From Caldilineaceae bacterium (GTDB taxonomy: Bacteria; Chloroflexota; Anaerolineae; Caldilineales; Caldilineaceae), in the NCBI GenBank assembly GCA_022823185.1, contig JAJDXQ010000034.1, positions 88,220-152,219 on the forward strand: a DNA stretch of 64,000 bases. Direction: 5' to 3'. This document shows positions 53,736 to 63,033 of the stretch, one piece after another. Positions within the stretch are counted from its first letter, which is position 1. The number at the start of each line of letters is the position of its first letter. The translations under genes were made by a program, and so were the position numbers. The notes under the pieces were generated by a model that saw only the letters and a list, made by a program, of their open reading frames with translations, made no database searches and was not told the origin of the DNA.

Positions 53736-54305
53736 CTATGGCCGCGACGATTCTTCAATCACAACCTCGTAAAAGACCAGCAACACCGAGCCGTAGCGCC
53801 TCCGGTCAAACTCGATGAGCCTGTCGAGCCCGACCGGCTCCTCCTCGCGGGGATGAATCTGGACGATCACAACACTTTCATCGACCAGCAACTCCTGCCT
53901 GGAATCCACCTTCAGCAGAGCCTCCCGCCACATCTCCCGGTACTGTGGCGGCGCAATATAGACCAGCTCAAACGGCTCTCCGTCATACCTGTCAATAAAA
54001 TCAAAACTGTCACGCCTGGCCACAGTCGCCCGATCCGACAGCCTGCAGTGGGACAGGTTTCCCAGAATCGTGCCAACAGCCGCGTTGCTGCGATCCACAA
54101 AAACAACGTGTTCCGCCCCCCGGCTCAACGCCTCGATGCCCACCGCCCCCGTGCCGCCAAACATGTCCAGCACGCGCCGGCCCTCAATCCAATTCCCCAA
54201 AATCGAGAACAGCGCCTCCTTCGCCCTATCCGTTATCGGCCGCGTCCCCTTCCCCGGAACCGACCTCAGCCTGTGGCCCCTGGCGCTACCCGCAATCACC
54301 CGCAT
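53736..54305 (-). CDS. rsmD: 16S rRNA (guanine966-N2)-methyltransferase
   Basis: The 189-residue protein starts MRVIAGSARGHRL (ATG 54305; upstream in-frame codons lack conservation). Family signatures are TRPITDRAKEALFSIL, the SAM-binding LDMFGGTGAVGIEALSRGA, and FELVYIAPPQY, the target-base pocket. The last usually reads (D/N)PPY/F; here the first residue is Ala, a variant plausible for this phylum. It methylates G966 of 16S rRNA during 30S assembly. It runs convergently toward the coiled-coil gene, with only 18 bases between. Confidence 0.9.
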   Translation of the reverse strand: MRVIAGSARGHRLRSVPGKGTRPITDRAKEALFSILGNWIEGRRVLDMFGGTGAVGIEALSRGAEHVVFVDRSNAAVGTILGNLSHCRLSDRATVARRDSFDFIDRYDGEPFELVYIAPPQYREMWREALLKVDSRQELLVDESVVIVQIHPREEEPVGLDRLIEFDRRRYGSVLLVFYEVVIEESSRP

Positions 54306-54498
54306 AGCGCACTCGCAACCTGCCCAAGCTCCCACATCCCATTCACCGCCATAGCACTCCCCTCCTCACGTTCGACCTGCCCAAAAAATGAAACGTCCCC
54401 AAAACGCCTGCCCGCCGCGCCACTTCCTCAAATGCCCGGAACTCCGCCCCGCCACTGACCACTACTGTCACTATCGGCGAAGACATCGATTTCCGCAA

Positions 54499-54527
54499 TT
54501 GCGCAATGAACCGGCCTGCGCTACAAT
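54499..54527 (+). promoter_or_regulatory. Candidate promoter of the riboswitch-gcvP unit
   Basis: TTGCGC (54499-54504) and TACAAT (54522-54527) are 17 bases apart. Transcription would begin near 54534, about 30 bases before the first aptamer. Confidence 0.6.
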
Positions 54528-54565
54528 TGCCCCGGTGAACGAAAAAACCGCATAATGAGCTGACG

Positions 54566-54816
54566 CGCGACGAGAGAGACTTCACAGACGAAGCGCCGAA
54601 GGGGCAAGCCGGCAGGACAACCCACCCTGCAAGGTGACACTCTCAGGCAAAAGGATCGTCGCGATACGGCACCTTTGGAAAGCGCCGCCATCTCAATTCC
54701 AGCGGCCACCGACGGGGCAATCACGCACAGAAACGGTCAGTTGAAGTAAGGGTATCCCTCCACTCCAACCTCGCGCCGCAATCGTGTGTGTCAATCTCTC
54801 AGGTCAAGGACAGAGG
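54566..54816 (+). promoter_or_regulatory. Tandem glycine riboswitch
   Basis: Two aptamers are visible. The first (54566-54663) is closed by CGCGACGA (54566-54573) pairing with TCGTCGCG (54656-54663); it carries GAGAGA, the conserved GCCGAAGGGGCAA core and CTCTCAGGCAAAAGGAT. The second (about 54664-54816) carries CACCTTTGGAAAGCGC, ACCGACGGGGCAATCA and CTCTCAGGTCAAGGACAGAG. These match the consensus cores of the gcvT RNA (glycine) family. A terminator and gcvP follow at once. By family precedent, glycine binding promotes read-through into the glycine-cleavage gene (an ON switch). The variable P3b arm of aptamer 2 is long, near 54721-54790. Confidence 0.95.
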
Positions 54817-54817
54817 C

Positions 54818-54849
54818 AACGGGCACTCGTTTGAGATGCCCGTTTTTTC
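54818..54849 (+). terminator. Riboswitch expression-platform terminator
   Basis: AACGGGCA (54818-54825) pairs with TGCCCGTT (54837-54844), with an inner CTC/GAG extension, followed by a T-run (54843-54848). It sits between aptamer 2 and gcvP. In the glycine-bound state this hairpin should be disrupted or bypassed. Confidence 0.88.
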
Positions 54850-54923
54850 TTCCTGAATGGGAGTGCCGCCCTCGCAATTGCAGCCAGTGAGCGAGCGTGA
54901 GCCGGAGACCAAAGGAGAGCCCG

Positions 54924-57900
54924 ATGAGCCCCCAATCCCCAACTGTCCCCGCCAAAGCTGCAGACAACGGCCTCGCCCCGGCATCGTCCCCAAACAGCGC
55001 CGCCCAAGAGCTGCCCGATGCATCGACCCCTGCCGGCTATGCCAGCCTGCTCCAGCGTACCGACTCCTTTGTGCCCCGCCATCTGGGCCCCGCCAAGGAT
55101 GAGGTACAGGCCATGCTCAAGGCAGTCGGAGCCGGTTCGCTCGACGAACTGATCGACCAGACGATTCCCGCAGCCATAAGGATAGGACGCAGTCTCGAGC
55201 TGCCCGCGCCGCGCCCTGAGTCCGACGTGCTCGACGAAATGGCCGAAATCGCTGCCCGGAACAAGCTCTTCCGCTCCTTCATCGGTATGGGCTACTACGA
55301 CACCATCACGCCTCCCGTCATCCTGCGCAACATCCTGGAAAACCCCGGCTGGTATACGCAATACACGCCCTACCAGGCAGAAATCGCCCAGGGCCGCCTG
55401 GAAGCCCTCCTCAATTTCCAGACCATGGTCGGCGATCTCACCGCTCTCGACATTGCCAACGCCTCCCTGCTCGACGAAGCCACCGCCGCCGCCGAAGCCA
55501 TGATGATGTGCAGGCGAGCGCAAAAGAGAGGCTCCACCGCCAACACCTTCTTCGTATCCGAAAAGTGCCACCCACAGACCATCGATACCATCAAAGTCCG
55601 CGCTGAACCCCTCGGCTACCAGGTTATCGTAGGCGACCACACGGAATTCCTGCCCAGTTCAGACACCTTCGGCATCCTACTCCAATATCCCGACACTGAA
55701 GGGACCATCCATGATTTCCGCAGCCTCGTCAATACGGCCCGCGCCGCCGGAGCCCTCGTCGTCGTCGCCACCGACCTTCTCGCCCTCACGCTACTGACTC
55801 CTCCTGGCGACTGGGGCGCCGATATCGCCGTCGGCAGCGCCCAGCGCTTCGGTGTCCCCATGGGCTACGGCGGCCCCCACGCCGCCTTCATGGCCACCCG
55901 CGACGCCCTCAAACGACAGATGCCTGGCCGGCTCGTCGGCGTCTCCCAGGACGCACAGGGCAAACCGGCCCTGCGTCTCGCCCTCCAAACCAGGGAACAG
56001 CATATCCGCCGCGACAAAGCGACCAGCAACATCTGTACGGCACAGGTTCTTCTCGCAATCATGGCCTCGATGTACTGCGTCTATCACGGACCTGAAGGCC
56101 TCAAAAAGATCGCACGCCGAATCCAGCGCATGACTGCCCTTCTCGCCGCGGAGCTTGGCAAGCTGGGCTACCATGTGAACCAACCCAGCGGCAGCACCCT
56201 CTTCGACACCTTGAAAATCTCCCGCGGCCCACGTACCCCTAAAGAGCTCCACCGCGCCGCCACAGCCAGCCGCGTCAACTTGCGCTTCTATGACGATAAC
56301 AGTGTCGGCCTCTCTCTCGACGAAAAGACCACCGCCGCCGAACTCGAAACGCTACTGAAAATCTTCGGATCGACCGAGTCCGCGGCACCCACCGCAACCG
56401 GATCGGCCAATGCGGCGAACTCCCCCGAGGCCGCATTGGCCCGCCTGGCCGACAATATCGACCTCGCCTACCCAGCCCCATTCGCCCGCACAAGTTCCTA
56501 CCTCACCCATCCGATCTTCAATTCAATGAAATCGGAAACCCAGATGCTGCGCTACATCACCAAGCTGCAAAACCGGGATCTCTCCCTCGCACACTCCATG
56601 ATCCCCCTTGGCTCCTGCACCATGAAACTCAACGCCACCGCCGAGATGATCCCTGTTACATGGCCCCAGTTCAGCGGCATCCACCCCTTCGCCCCGCTGG
56701 ACCAAACACAGGGCTACCAGATCCTGTTCGACCGCCTGGCCCATGCCCTGGCCGAGATCACCGGATTCGCAGCCGTCTCCTTCCAGCCCAACGCCGGCTC
56801 GCAGGGCGAATACGCCGGCCTTCTGGCAATCCGCGCCCTCCATCTCAGCCGCGGCCACGATCACCGCGACATCTGCCTGATCCCCTCCTCCGCTCACGGC
56901 ACCAATCCGGCCAGCGCTGTCATGGCCGGAATGAAAGTCGTCGTCGTCAGCTGTGACAATGACGGCAATATCGATCTGCCCGACCTGAAAGCCAAGGCCG
57001 AAGAGTACAGCGAGCGCCTCGCCGCCCTTATGGTCACCTATCCCAGCACCCACGGGGTCTTTGAAGAAGCCATCCAGGAAATCTGTGAAGTCGTGCACAG
57101 CCACGGCGGTCAGGTCTACATGGACGGCGCCAACATGAATGCCCAGGTTGGCCTCTGCCGCCCCGGTGACATGGGCGCCGACGTCTGCCACCTGAACCTG
57201 CACAAGACCTTCTGCATCCCCCACGGCGGCGGCGGCCCCGGTATGGGCCCCATCTGCGTCGCCGAACACCTTGCTCCATTCCTCCCCGGCCATGCCGTCG
57301 TACCCGGCGTCGGGGGCGAAAACGCCATTGGCGCCGTCTCCGCCGCGCCCTGGGGCAGCGCCGCCATCCTCCCCATCTCCTACGCCTACGTCGCCATGAT
57401 GGGCGCCGCCGGCCTCACCGAAGCCACCCGCATTGCAATCCTCAACGCCAACTACATCGCCGCCCGCCTCGAAGACGCCTATCCCGTTCTCTACAAGGGC
57501 GCGCACAGCCGCGTCGCCCACGAATGCATCATCGACACGCGCTTCCTGAAAGACCACGGCCTCCAGGTCGACGACATTGCCAAACGCCTCATCGACTTCG
57601 GCTTCCACGCCCCCACCATGTCCTTCCCTGTCGCCGGCACGCTCATGATCGAGCCCACCGAAAGCGAATCCATTGATGAGATCGACCGCTTCTGCAACGC
57701 CATGCTCGCAATCCGTGACGAGATCCAGGCCGTTCAGGACGGCGAAATCAGCCCGGAGGACTCCCCCCTCCGCCAAGCCCCCCACACCGCCGACTACGTT
57801 ACCGCCGACCACTGGGATCGCCCCTACTCCCGCCAAACCGCCGCCTTCCCCGCCCCTTGGGTCCGCGAAAACAAATTCTGGCCCTCCGTAGCGCGTATCG

Positions 57901-57962
57901 ACAACACCTACGGCGACCGCAACCTCGTCTGCGCCTGCCCGCCTCTTGAAAGCTACGCATAG
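54924..57962 (+). CDS. gcvP: Glycine dehydrogenase (decarboxylating), P protein
   Basis: The 1012-residue P protein is the fused form (P1 plus P2 halves). It decarboxylates glycine and passes the aminomethyl group to the lipoyl H protein of the glycine cleavage system. Start ATG 54924 follows AAAGGAGAG. The N-terminal half has [35 protein letters not shown] and [12 protein letters not shown]. The C-terminal half has [14 protein letters not shown] and [12 protein letters not shown], and Lys761 in [17 protein letters not shown] binds PLP. The first 45 residues are a low-complexity Ala/Pro/Ser tail. It is controlled by the upstream tandem glycine riboswitch. gcvT and gcvH are not in the window, so this is a split system. 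Confidence 0.97.
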   Translation: MSPQSPTVPAKAADNGLAPASSPNSAAQELPDASTPAGYASLLQRTDSFVPRHLGPAKDEVQAMLKAVGAGSLDELIDQTIPAAIRIGRSLELPAPRPESDVLDEMAEIAARNKLFRSFIGMGYYDTITPPVILRNILENPGWYTQYTPYQAEIAQGRLEALLNFQTMVGDLTALDIANASLLDEATAAAEAMMMCRRAQKRGSTANTFFVSEKCHPQTIDTIKVRAEPLGYQVIVGDHTEFLPSSDTFGILLQYPDTEGTIHDFRSLVNTARAAGALVVVATDLLALTLLTPPGDWGADIAVGSAQRFGVPMGYGGPHAAFMATRDALKRQMPGRLVGVSQDAQGKPALRLALQTREQHIRRDKATSNICTAQVLLAIMASMYCVYHGPEGLKKIARRIQRMTALLAAELGKLGYHVNQPSGSTLFDTLKISRGPRTPKELHRAATASRVNLRFYDDNSVGLSLDEKTTAAELETLLKIFGSTESAAPTATGSANAANSPEAALARLADNIDLAYPAPFARTSSYLTHPIFNSMKSETQMLRYITKLQNRDLSLAHSMIPLGSCTMKLNATAEMIPVTWPQFSGIHPFAPLDQTQGYQILFDRLAHALAEITGFAAVSFQPNAGSQGEYAGLLAIRALHLSRGHDHRDICLIPSSAHGTNPASAVMAGMKVVVVSCDNDGNIDLPDLKAKAEEYSERLAALMVTYPSTHGVFEEAIQEICEVVHSHGGQVYMDGANMNAQVGLCRPGDMGADVCHLNLHKTFCIPHGGGGPGMGPICVAEHLAPFLPGHAVVPGVGGENAIGAVSAAPWGSAAILPISYAYVAMMGAAGLTEATRIAILNANYIAARLEDAYPVLYKGAHSRVAHECIIDTRFLKDHGLQVDDIAKRLIDFGFHAPTMSFPVAGTLMIEPTESESIDEIDRFCNAMLAIRDEIQAVQDGEISPEDSPLRQAPHTADYVTADHWDRPYSRQTAAFPAPWVRENKFWPSVARIDNTYGDRNLVCACPPLESYA

Positions 57963-58054
57963 CGCCAAATTTCCGCCCTGCCGCCCCCAATTGGGTGGAC
58001 CCTCGGTGCCAGTCTCGCCCGCGGTTCCCCCGCAGTTCCCCCGTACAATCGCGG

Positions 58055-58083
58055 TTGACACAAACTTTTTCGGTGTATATATT
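58055..58083 (+). promoter_or_regulatory. Strong sigma70-type promoter for the sugar importer operon
   Basis: Consensus TTGACA (58055-58060), a 17-base spacer and TATATT (58078-58083), in an AT-rich island in otherwise GC-rich DNA. The binding-protein ATG at 58181 lies about 90 bases beyond the expected start. Confidence 0.8.
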
Positions 58084-58180
58084 ATTACCTGGAGTCTGAG
58101 AGCGGCCAGGTCAGGAGCAAGACCTCTCGCCCTCCCCTCCGCATCCGGCTTTCACGTGGAGAAGAATCAGAAGAGGAGGC

Positions 58181-59524
58181 ATGAAAGTGTCTGATTACAC
58201 GAATCGAAGACAAGAAGGAAGCCGCAGAACGCTTAACCGGCGCGACTTCCTGCGCAGCGCAAGCGCGCTGGCCGGGCTCGGCCTGCTTGCCGCCTGCGCG
58301 CCTGCCGCCCAGCCCGCAACAGACGCGGGCGCCGACGCACCGGCGGAAAGGACGACCGTCCGCTACCTCTCCTGGTGGTTTGAAGAGGGCAATCGCGGCG
58401 AAACCTGGAACAACTTTGTCGACGAATTCAACGAATACCAGGCCGAAATCGAAGTCGTAGCCGAAAACATCCCATTCGACCAGTACACTACCAAAACGAT
58501 CGTCGGTACACAGTCGGGTCAGCTCGACGGCGACATCATCATGGCCACGCCTGAACTCGCGCCCCGCCTCATCCAGTCCGACCTCCTCGTCCCCCTTGAC
58601 GACGTTCTGATTCGCAATGACATCACCGACCTGAGCTCTGCCCACGACGCGCTGCGCAAGGACGGCAACCTCTATGGCCTTGACATGGTCACGGTCGCCT
58701 TCGGCATCCTCTATAACAAGGACCGCTACGAGGAAGCAAATATCACGCCCGCAACGACGCCGCAGGAATGGGTCGACGTCAGCGCCGCCCTCACCGACCG
58801 CGAAAACCAGAAGTACGGCTTCTTCGCAACCCACCTCGTCAGCGAACCCTCCGACTTCTGGTTCCAGTTGGAAGTCTGGTGTATGCCCTATGACGGCATC
58901 TGGGCCGAAGGAACCACACCGCTGCTGACCTCCGATCCCATCATTCAGGGCCTCAAGCTGTTCAAGCAAATGTACGATGTCGCCATGCCGCAAGGCGCCG
59001 ACAACCCAACCGGCTACCGGCTCTTCCAGAACGGCGATGTCGCCCAGGGCCTCTACGTCTCCGCCGCAGTCGGCGCCTTTACCAAAGACGCGCCCGATCT
59101 GTATCCAAAACTGCGCAGCGCCCCCATCCCCTGGGAGACCAACAAGTCGATCGCCCGCATCCACCCGATGATGATCAACAAGGACTCCGAAGTCGTCGAA
59201 GAGTCCATGGAGTTCGTCACCTACATGTACGAGCCCGATAACTACCGCCGTATGGTTGAAGGCTGCGAGGACGTCATCTTCGCCCAGCCCTCAGCGGCAA
59301 GACAGGAGTACCTTGACGGTCTTGAATGGCTCAAGCCCGGTTTCTTCGGCGTCGACTATCTGACGCCCTTCGATATTGTCGGCGACTTCGTTTACAATTT
59401 CAATGAGTTCGGTCAAATCGTCATTACCAACTTTGCCGACGTGCTCATTGCCGGCAAATCAGTTGAGGAAGCAATGGAAACCGCCCAGGTGCAGGCCGAG
59501 GACCTGGCCGACCGCATCTCATAA
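58181..59524 (+). CDS. Sugar ABC importer substrate-binding lipoprotein (family 1) with Tat signal
   Basis: The 447-residue protein follows AAGAGGAGGC. A twin-arginine motif (LNRRDFLRS, Arg20-Arg21) leads to a lipobox with Cys39 (LAAC). The mature part has the family-1 (maltose/glycerol-3-phosphate type) pattern: VRYLSWWFEEGNRGETWNNFVDEFN, DGDIIMATPELAP, YGLDMVTVAFGILYNKDRYEEA. It delivers an unknown mono- or oligosaccharide to the two permeases downstream. The promoter at 58055 is the strongest in the window, in line with high demand for binding protein. A hairpin between this gene and the permeases may set the ratio. Confidence 0.94.
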   Translation: MKVSDYTNRRQEGSRRTLNRRDFLRSASALAGLGLLAACAPAAQPATDAGADAPAERTTVRYLSWWFEEGNRGETWNNFVDEFNEYQAEIEVVAENIPFDQYTTKTIVGTQSGQLDGDIIMATPELAPRLIQSDLLVPLDDVLIRNDITDLSSAHDALRKDGNLYGLDMVTVAFGILYNKDRYEEANITPATTPQEWVDVSAALTDRENQKYGFFATHLVSEPSDFWFQLEVWCMPYDGIWAEGTTPLLTSDPIIQGLKLFKQMYDVAMPQGADNPTGYRLFQNGDVAQGLYVSAAVGAFTKDAPDLYPKLRSAPIPWETNKSIARIHPMMINKDSEVVEESMEFVTYMYEPDNYRRMVEGCEDVIFAQPSAARQEYLDGLEWLKPGFFGVDYLTPFDIVGDFVYNFNEFGQIVITNFADVLIAGKSVEEAMETAQVQAEDLADRIS

Positions 59525-59531
59525 CACAGAA

Positions 59532-59584
59532 GGCGAGGCGGCGATGCAGCTTGGACGAAGTCGTTCCCCTGCATCCCCCTCGCC
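59532..59584 (+). other. Intercistronic stem-loop between binding-protein and permease genes
   Basis: An imperfect long hairpin: GGCGAGG (59532-59538) pairs with CCTCGCC (59578-59584), and inner GATGCAG (59543-59549) pairs with CTGCATC (59569-59575). It starts eight bases after the binding-protein stop. No T-run follows. Confidence 0.7.
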
Positions 59585-59678
59585 CTCCTGCCCATAAATC
59601 AGTTTTCCCAAAGGCCAGCTGTTTGCCCGCAACGGCAAACCCAATTCACCTCCCGCAAGAGTCCGAATCTATATCCCA

Positions 59679-60626
59679 ATGAGTGAACGTGTCGATGCAG
59701 ACGGGCTGGCGGGACCCCCCAGAGGGGTGAAGGCGCATCCCCTGCTCCGCCGCCGCTATCTCCTGCCCTTCGCTCTGGTCCTCCCCATCGTCCTCTACGA
59801 AGGCCTCCTGATCGTCTACCCGATTGTTCAAGGCATCTTCGGCAGCTTCACGCGCATCGAACTCGCCTCCAGCGCAGCCACCACCTGGGTGGGATGGGAC
59901 AACTACGAGCGCATGTTCTCCGACCCCGCCTTCTGGAAAGTCATTCGCGTCACGCTCCTGTTTACAGGTCTTGTCATCGTCGTCGCCCTGACGGTCGGTC
60001 TGCTCACCGCGCTTCTCTTTAATCGCCCATTCCGATTTCGTCCCTTCGCGCGCGGCATGTTGATGATGCCCTGGGCCATCCCCGAAGTGCCCGTCGTGAT
60101 GATCTTCATCTGGATCCTCAGCCCCCAATTCGGCGTCGTCAACATCCTTGCCAGAATGCTCCCCGGCGTCACCAAGAACCCGCAATGGCTGCAAGTGCCC
60201 GAACTCGCGATGGGGTGGATGGTGCTGATCTCATCCTGGAAGGCCTTTCCCTTCTATAGCCTGGTCATTCTGGCAGCCCTGCAGGCCATCCCTCAGGAAC
60301 TCTATGAATCGGCCCGCGTTGATGGCGCCAACCGACTTCAGCTCTTCTGGAACATTACCTTTCCGGGAATCGGCTCCACCCTGGAGCTGCTGGTCGTCCT
60401 CGCCGCCATCTTCTCCTTCAAACAGTTCACTATCATCTTCCTGATGACCGGGGGCGGCCCGTCCGGCACAACCGAGACGATCGTGATACGCATCTTCAAT
60501 ACCGCCTTTCGCTTCTACGACTACTCTTATGCCACCGCGCTCGGCGTAGCCGGCTTCGTCGTCTCACTCGCGGTCGCCCTCGTATTCATCATGATGCAGG
60601 TCCGCCGCGCCGGGGACTCCGCCTGA
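59679..60626 (+). CDS. Sugar ABC importer permease, MalF/UgpA type
   Basis: The 315-residue permease has a cytoplasmic N-tail, six membrane segments beginning about residue 30, and the EAA loop ESARVDGANRLQLFWNITFPGI near residue 210, which docks the ATPase. The TGGGPSGTTETIVIRIF block is typical of sugar permeases. It is followed by its partner one base after the stop. It lies 154 bases after the binding-protein gene, behind the hairpin. Confidence 0.94.
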   Translation: MSERVDADGLAGPPRGVKAHPLLRRRYLLPFALVLPIVLYEGLLIVYPIVQGIFGSFTRIELASSAATTWVGWDNYERMFSDPAFWKVIRVTLLFTGLVIVVALTVGLLTALLFNRPFRFRPFARGMLMMPWAIPEVPVVMIFIWILSPQFGVVNILARMLPGVTKNPQWLQVPELAMGWMVLISSWKAFPFYSLVILAALQAIPQELYESARVDGANRLQLFWNITFPGIGSTLELLVVLAAIFSFKQFTIIFLMTGGGPSGTTETIVIRIFNTAFRFYDYSYATALGVAGFVVSLAVALVFIMMQVRRAGDSA

Positions 60627-60627
60627 T

Positions 60628-61503
60628 ATGGTCGCTAAACGAGAAGACGCTCGCGTCGCAGCCGCCAAAATCGATGCCCGGCGTCTGTTTAACACCGCCC
60701 TACTCTATCTCACCGTAGCCGTCGTCTCCTTAATCATCGTCTTTCCCGTCTACTGGATGATGATCAGTACCTTCCAGCCCAGCAAGTACATTCTGCGCTT
60801 CCCTCCTCCCCTGCTGCCGCAGGAGCTCTACTTCGCACAGTTCGCCGAGCTGTTCAGCGAACACCCAATCGCGAAGTGGCTGCGCAACTCCTTCCTCATC
60901 GCCGCCATGACGATGCTCCTCTGCATGGCCCTTTCCGTGCTCGGCGCCTTCGCCCTATCCAACCTGCGCTGGCCGGGCCGCAATCTCTTCGGACTGTTCC
61001 TGCTGGTGACCCAAATGCTGCCCGAAGTGCTGATCCTGATCCCGCTCTACATCCTCTACCGCCGCCTGAATATGCTCAACAGCATTCCTTCGCTGGCTTT
61101 GATCGACGCCGCCTTCATTCTGCCTATCTGTATCTGGATTCTAAAGGGAGTTTTCGACAACGTGCCGCCGGAAGTCTTGGACGCCTCGGTCGTTGACGGC
61201 TGCACCGAGCTCGGCGCGCTGTGGCGCATCGTCCTGCCCCTGTCGGCCCCAGGCCTGGCGGCCGTGGCCGTGGTCGCCTTCTTCTTCGCCTGGAACGAGT
61301 ACCTTTATGCCGGCATTATGCTCAGCAGCGGCGAATTCATGCCGGCCTCTGTCGGCCTCTCCACGCTCAAAGCAATCGCCCAAACGCCGGTGGAACAGTA
61401 CATGGCCGCCGGGCTTGTCTTCTCCGTGCTGCCGGTCCTCTTCTACCTCGTCATGCAAAAGTACATCGTTTCAGGCCTGACAGCCGGGGCCGTGAAGGGG
61501 TAG
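60628..61503 (+). CDS. Sugar ABC importer permease, MalG/UgpE type
   Basis: The 291-residue permease has first helix LYLTVAVVSLIIVFPVYWMMI, the block WLRNSFLIA, and the EAA loop DASVVDGCTELGALWRIVLPLSAPGL. The C-terminus QKYIVSGLTAGAVKG is typical of the MalG family. It starts one base after the MalF-type stop, so the two are co-translated. No MalK-type ATPase follows; the next gene is a peptidase 67 bases downstream. Confidence 0.95.
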   Translation: MVAKREDARVAAAKIDARRLFNTALLYLTVAVVSLIIVFPVYWMMISTFQPSKYILRFPPPLLPQELYFAQFAELFSEHPIAKWLRNSFLIAAMTMLLCMALSVLGAFALSNLRWPGRNLFGLFLLVTQMLPEVLILIPLYILYRRLNMLNSIPSLALIDAAFILPICIWILKGVFDNVPPEVLDASVVDGCTELGALWRIVLPLSAPGLAAVAVVAFFFAWNEYLYAGIMLSSGEFMPASVGLSTLKAIAQTPVEQYMAAGLVFSVLPVLFYLVMQKYIVSGLTAGAVKG

Positions 61504-61570
61504 GCGCAAGGAAAGCGCTTGGATTGCGCCGCCATCAGAAGTTCAGCCCGCCACCAGCGCAGCCTCAGGA

Positions 61571-62299
61571 GTGTACAAAAACGTGGCTTCAGGAACCATC
61601 CTCCTCGCCGGAGGCTCAGAATTCGGCGGCCAAATGGCCGCCCCCGACCGCCGCGGCATCGAGCTCGCCGGCGGACCTGACGCCCCCATCGCCATCATCC
61701 CCACCGCCGCCGCGCCCGACAACAACCACCGCCGCGCCGGCGAAAACGGCCGCCGTTGGTTCACCAGTCTCGGCGCGACCAACGTCCGGGTCGTCCCTCT
61801 CGTCGACCGAAGTTCGGCTGCTGACAAGACTGTGGTGGACCAGATCAGAGAGGCGAGACTCATCTACTTGCTCGGTGGCTTCCCCGGCTACCTTTGCGAA
61901 ACCCTACGCAACACACCCGCGTGGACGGCCATGCTCGCTGCCGCCGCCGAAGGCGCCGTTCTGGGCGGTAGCAGCGCCGGCGCAATGGTCCTCTGCCAAC
62001 ACCTCCACGACCCCCGCGGACAGGGCGTCACCGCCGGCCTCGGCCTTGTCCCCAACGCCTGCGTTCTGCCCCACCACAATACTTTCGGCCAGGGCTGGGC
62101 CGAACGACTGAGGGCGCTCCTTCCCGACGCCACACTCGTCGGCATCGACGAAGAAACCGCCATGATCAGCGCCTTGGCAGCGCCAGACTGGCGCGTCCAC
62201 GGCGCCGGCGACGTCACCCTCTATCTGCCCGGCCAGCCCCTCTCACACCCGCAACGCTTCCTCGCCGAACAGGAATTCCGCCTCGAATACCCGCACTGA
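61571..62299 (+). CDS. S51-type peptidase / cyanophycinase-like protein
   Basis: The 242-residue protein starts at GTG 61571. Key motifs are LLAGGSEFGG, the nucleophile motif LGGSSAGAMVL with Ser135, the strand LIYLLGGFPGYL, and GIDEETAMI near residue 196. These mark the class-I glutamine-amidotransferase-like S51 peptidases (dipeptidase E, cyanophycinase), which cut Asp-containing peptides. No cyanophycin synthetase is nearby. Its place right after a sugar importer may mean co-transcription without a direct functional link. The start is weakly supported because the ribosome-binding site is poor. Confidence 0.85.
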   Translation: MYKNVASGTILLAGGSEFGGQMAAPDRRGIELAGGPDAPIAIIPTAAAPDNNHRRAGENGRRWFTSLGATNVRVVPLVDRSSAADKTVVDQIREARLIYLLGGFPGYLCETLRNTPAWTAMLAAAAEGAVLGGSSAGAMVLCQHLHDPRGQGVTAGLGLVPNACVLPHHNTFGQGWAERLRALLPDATLVGIDEETAMISALAAPDWRVHGAGDVTLYLPGQPLSHPQRFLAEQEFRLEYPH

Positions 62300-62354
62300 A
62301 CAGGCGCCTGTCTCCTCGCCTTCGTCAGCTCTGCCGAGCTCCCTCCACGCGGCC

Positions 62355-62933
62355 TCACACGCGCAAAATGCGGAAGTCTTCAAACCGGATCCAGTGCTCC
62401 GCGTCCGGCGGCCCGTTATAGCACTGGATACTCACCTCCTCGTTGGCCGCCGCCGGGAGCTCGCCCGTCGCCGCCGTACTGAACTCGCTCTCCCCTTCAC
62501 CCCGGTACTGCGCCTCCCATGACTCGGAATCCACCACCAGCCGCAACCGCACACTCTGCGTCGGCATCGGCTTGCTGCCCGGAATAATCAGGATCGCCCC
62601 GTCCACCAGCTCCTTCACTTCCTTGAAGACCGGCTCCCCGTCCTGGTACCACGTGATCCCCGCCTGCTCATACTGCTGCGTCGGAGCCCGGTGGTTGAAA
62701 ACCGTCACCTCAATCGCGTACACGCCCGAGCTCCGGTCAGGCGCTGGCCGTACCAGCGCGTTCCTCACCGTCCCCGCCACCCCGGGCTCCACCACAATCT
62801 CCAACCCCCCATCCCGTATCCGCCAACGCCCCGGATTTTCACGAATCCAGCGCCAGTCTCCGTCCAATTCCCCCTCAAACTGCTCGCTAAACAGCACCTG
62901 CTCCTCGGACCTTCCCATACCTTTCGCCTCCAT
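62355..62933 (-). CDS. DUF1349-like concanavalin-fold protein
   Basis: The 192-residue protein reads as a jelly-roll lectin-like fold: DGDWRWIRENPGRWRIRDGGLEI, QQYEQAGITWYQDGEPVFKEVKE, and a C-terminal HWIRFEDFRILRV. This resembles DUF1349 (YteR/YesU-neighbour type) proteins common in polysaccharide-use regions. No signal peptide is visible. The stop lies 100 bases downstream of the YesU-like gene on the same strand, so the pair is probably one unit. ATG 62933 and 62918 are both possible starts. Role in glycan binding is inferred. Confidence 0.7.
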   Translation of the reverse strand: MEAKGMGRSEEQVLFSEQFEGELDGDWRWIRENPGRWRIRDGGLEIVVEPGVAGTVRNALVRPAPDRSSGVYAIEVTVFNHRAPTQQYEQAGITWYQDGEPVFKEVKELVDGAILIIPGSKPMPTQSVRLRLVVDSESWEAQYRGEGESEFSTAATGELPAAANEEVSIQCYNGPPDAEHWIRFEDFRILRV

Positions 62934-63033
62934 ATCGCTGATCCTTCTCCAAACGACCGAAACATCAGTGCCAACCCAGCGCGCCCCGCTACTCCTTCAT
63001 TTCCAACAGCCAGACGTCCCCGGCCCCTCACCC

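Noticed and set aside
56523..58061. 512-residue minus-strand open frame opposite gcvP
   Set aside because: Gly/Val/Asp-rich antisense shadow of a GC-rich gene; the plus frame is an unmistakable P protein.
61221..62111. 296-residue plus-strand frame overlapping the MalG-type permease and the S51 peptidase
   Set aside because: Alternate-frame shadow rich in Arg, Pro and Ser; both overlapped genes carry clear motifs in their own frames.
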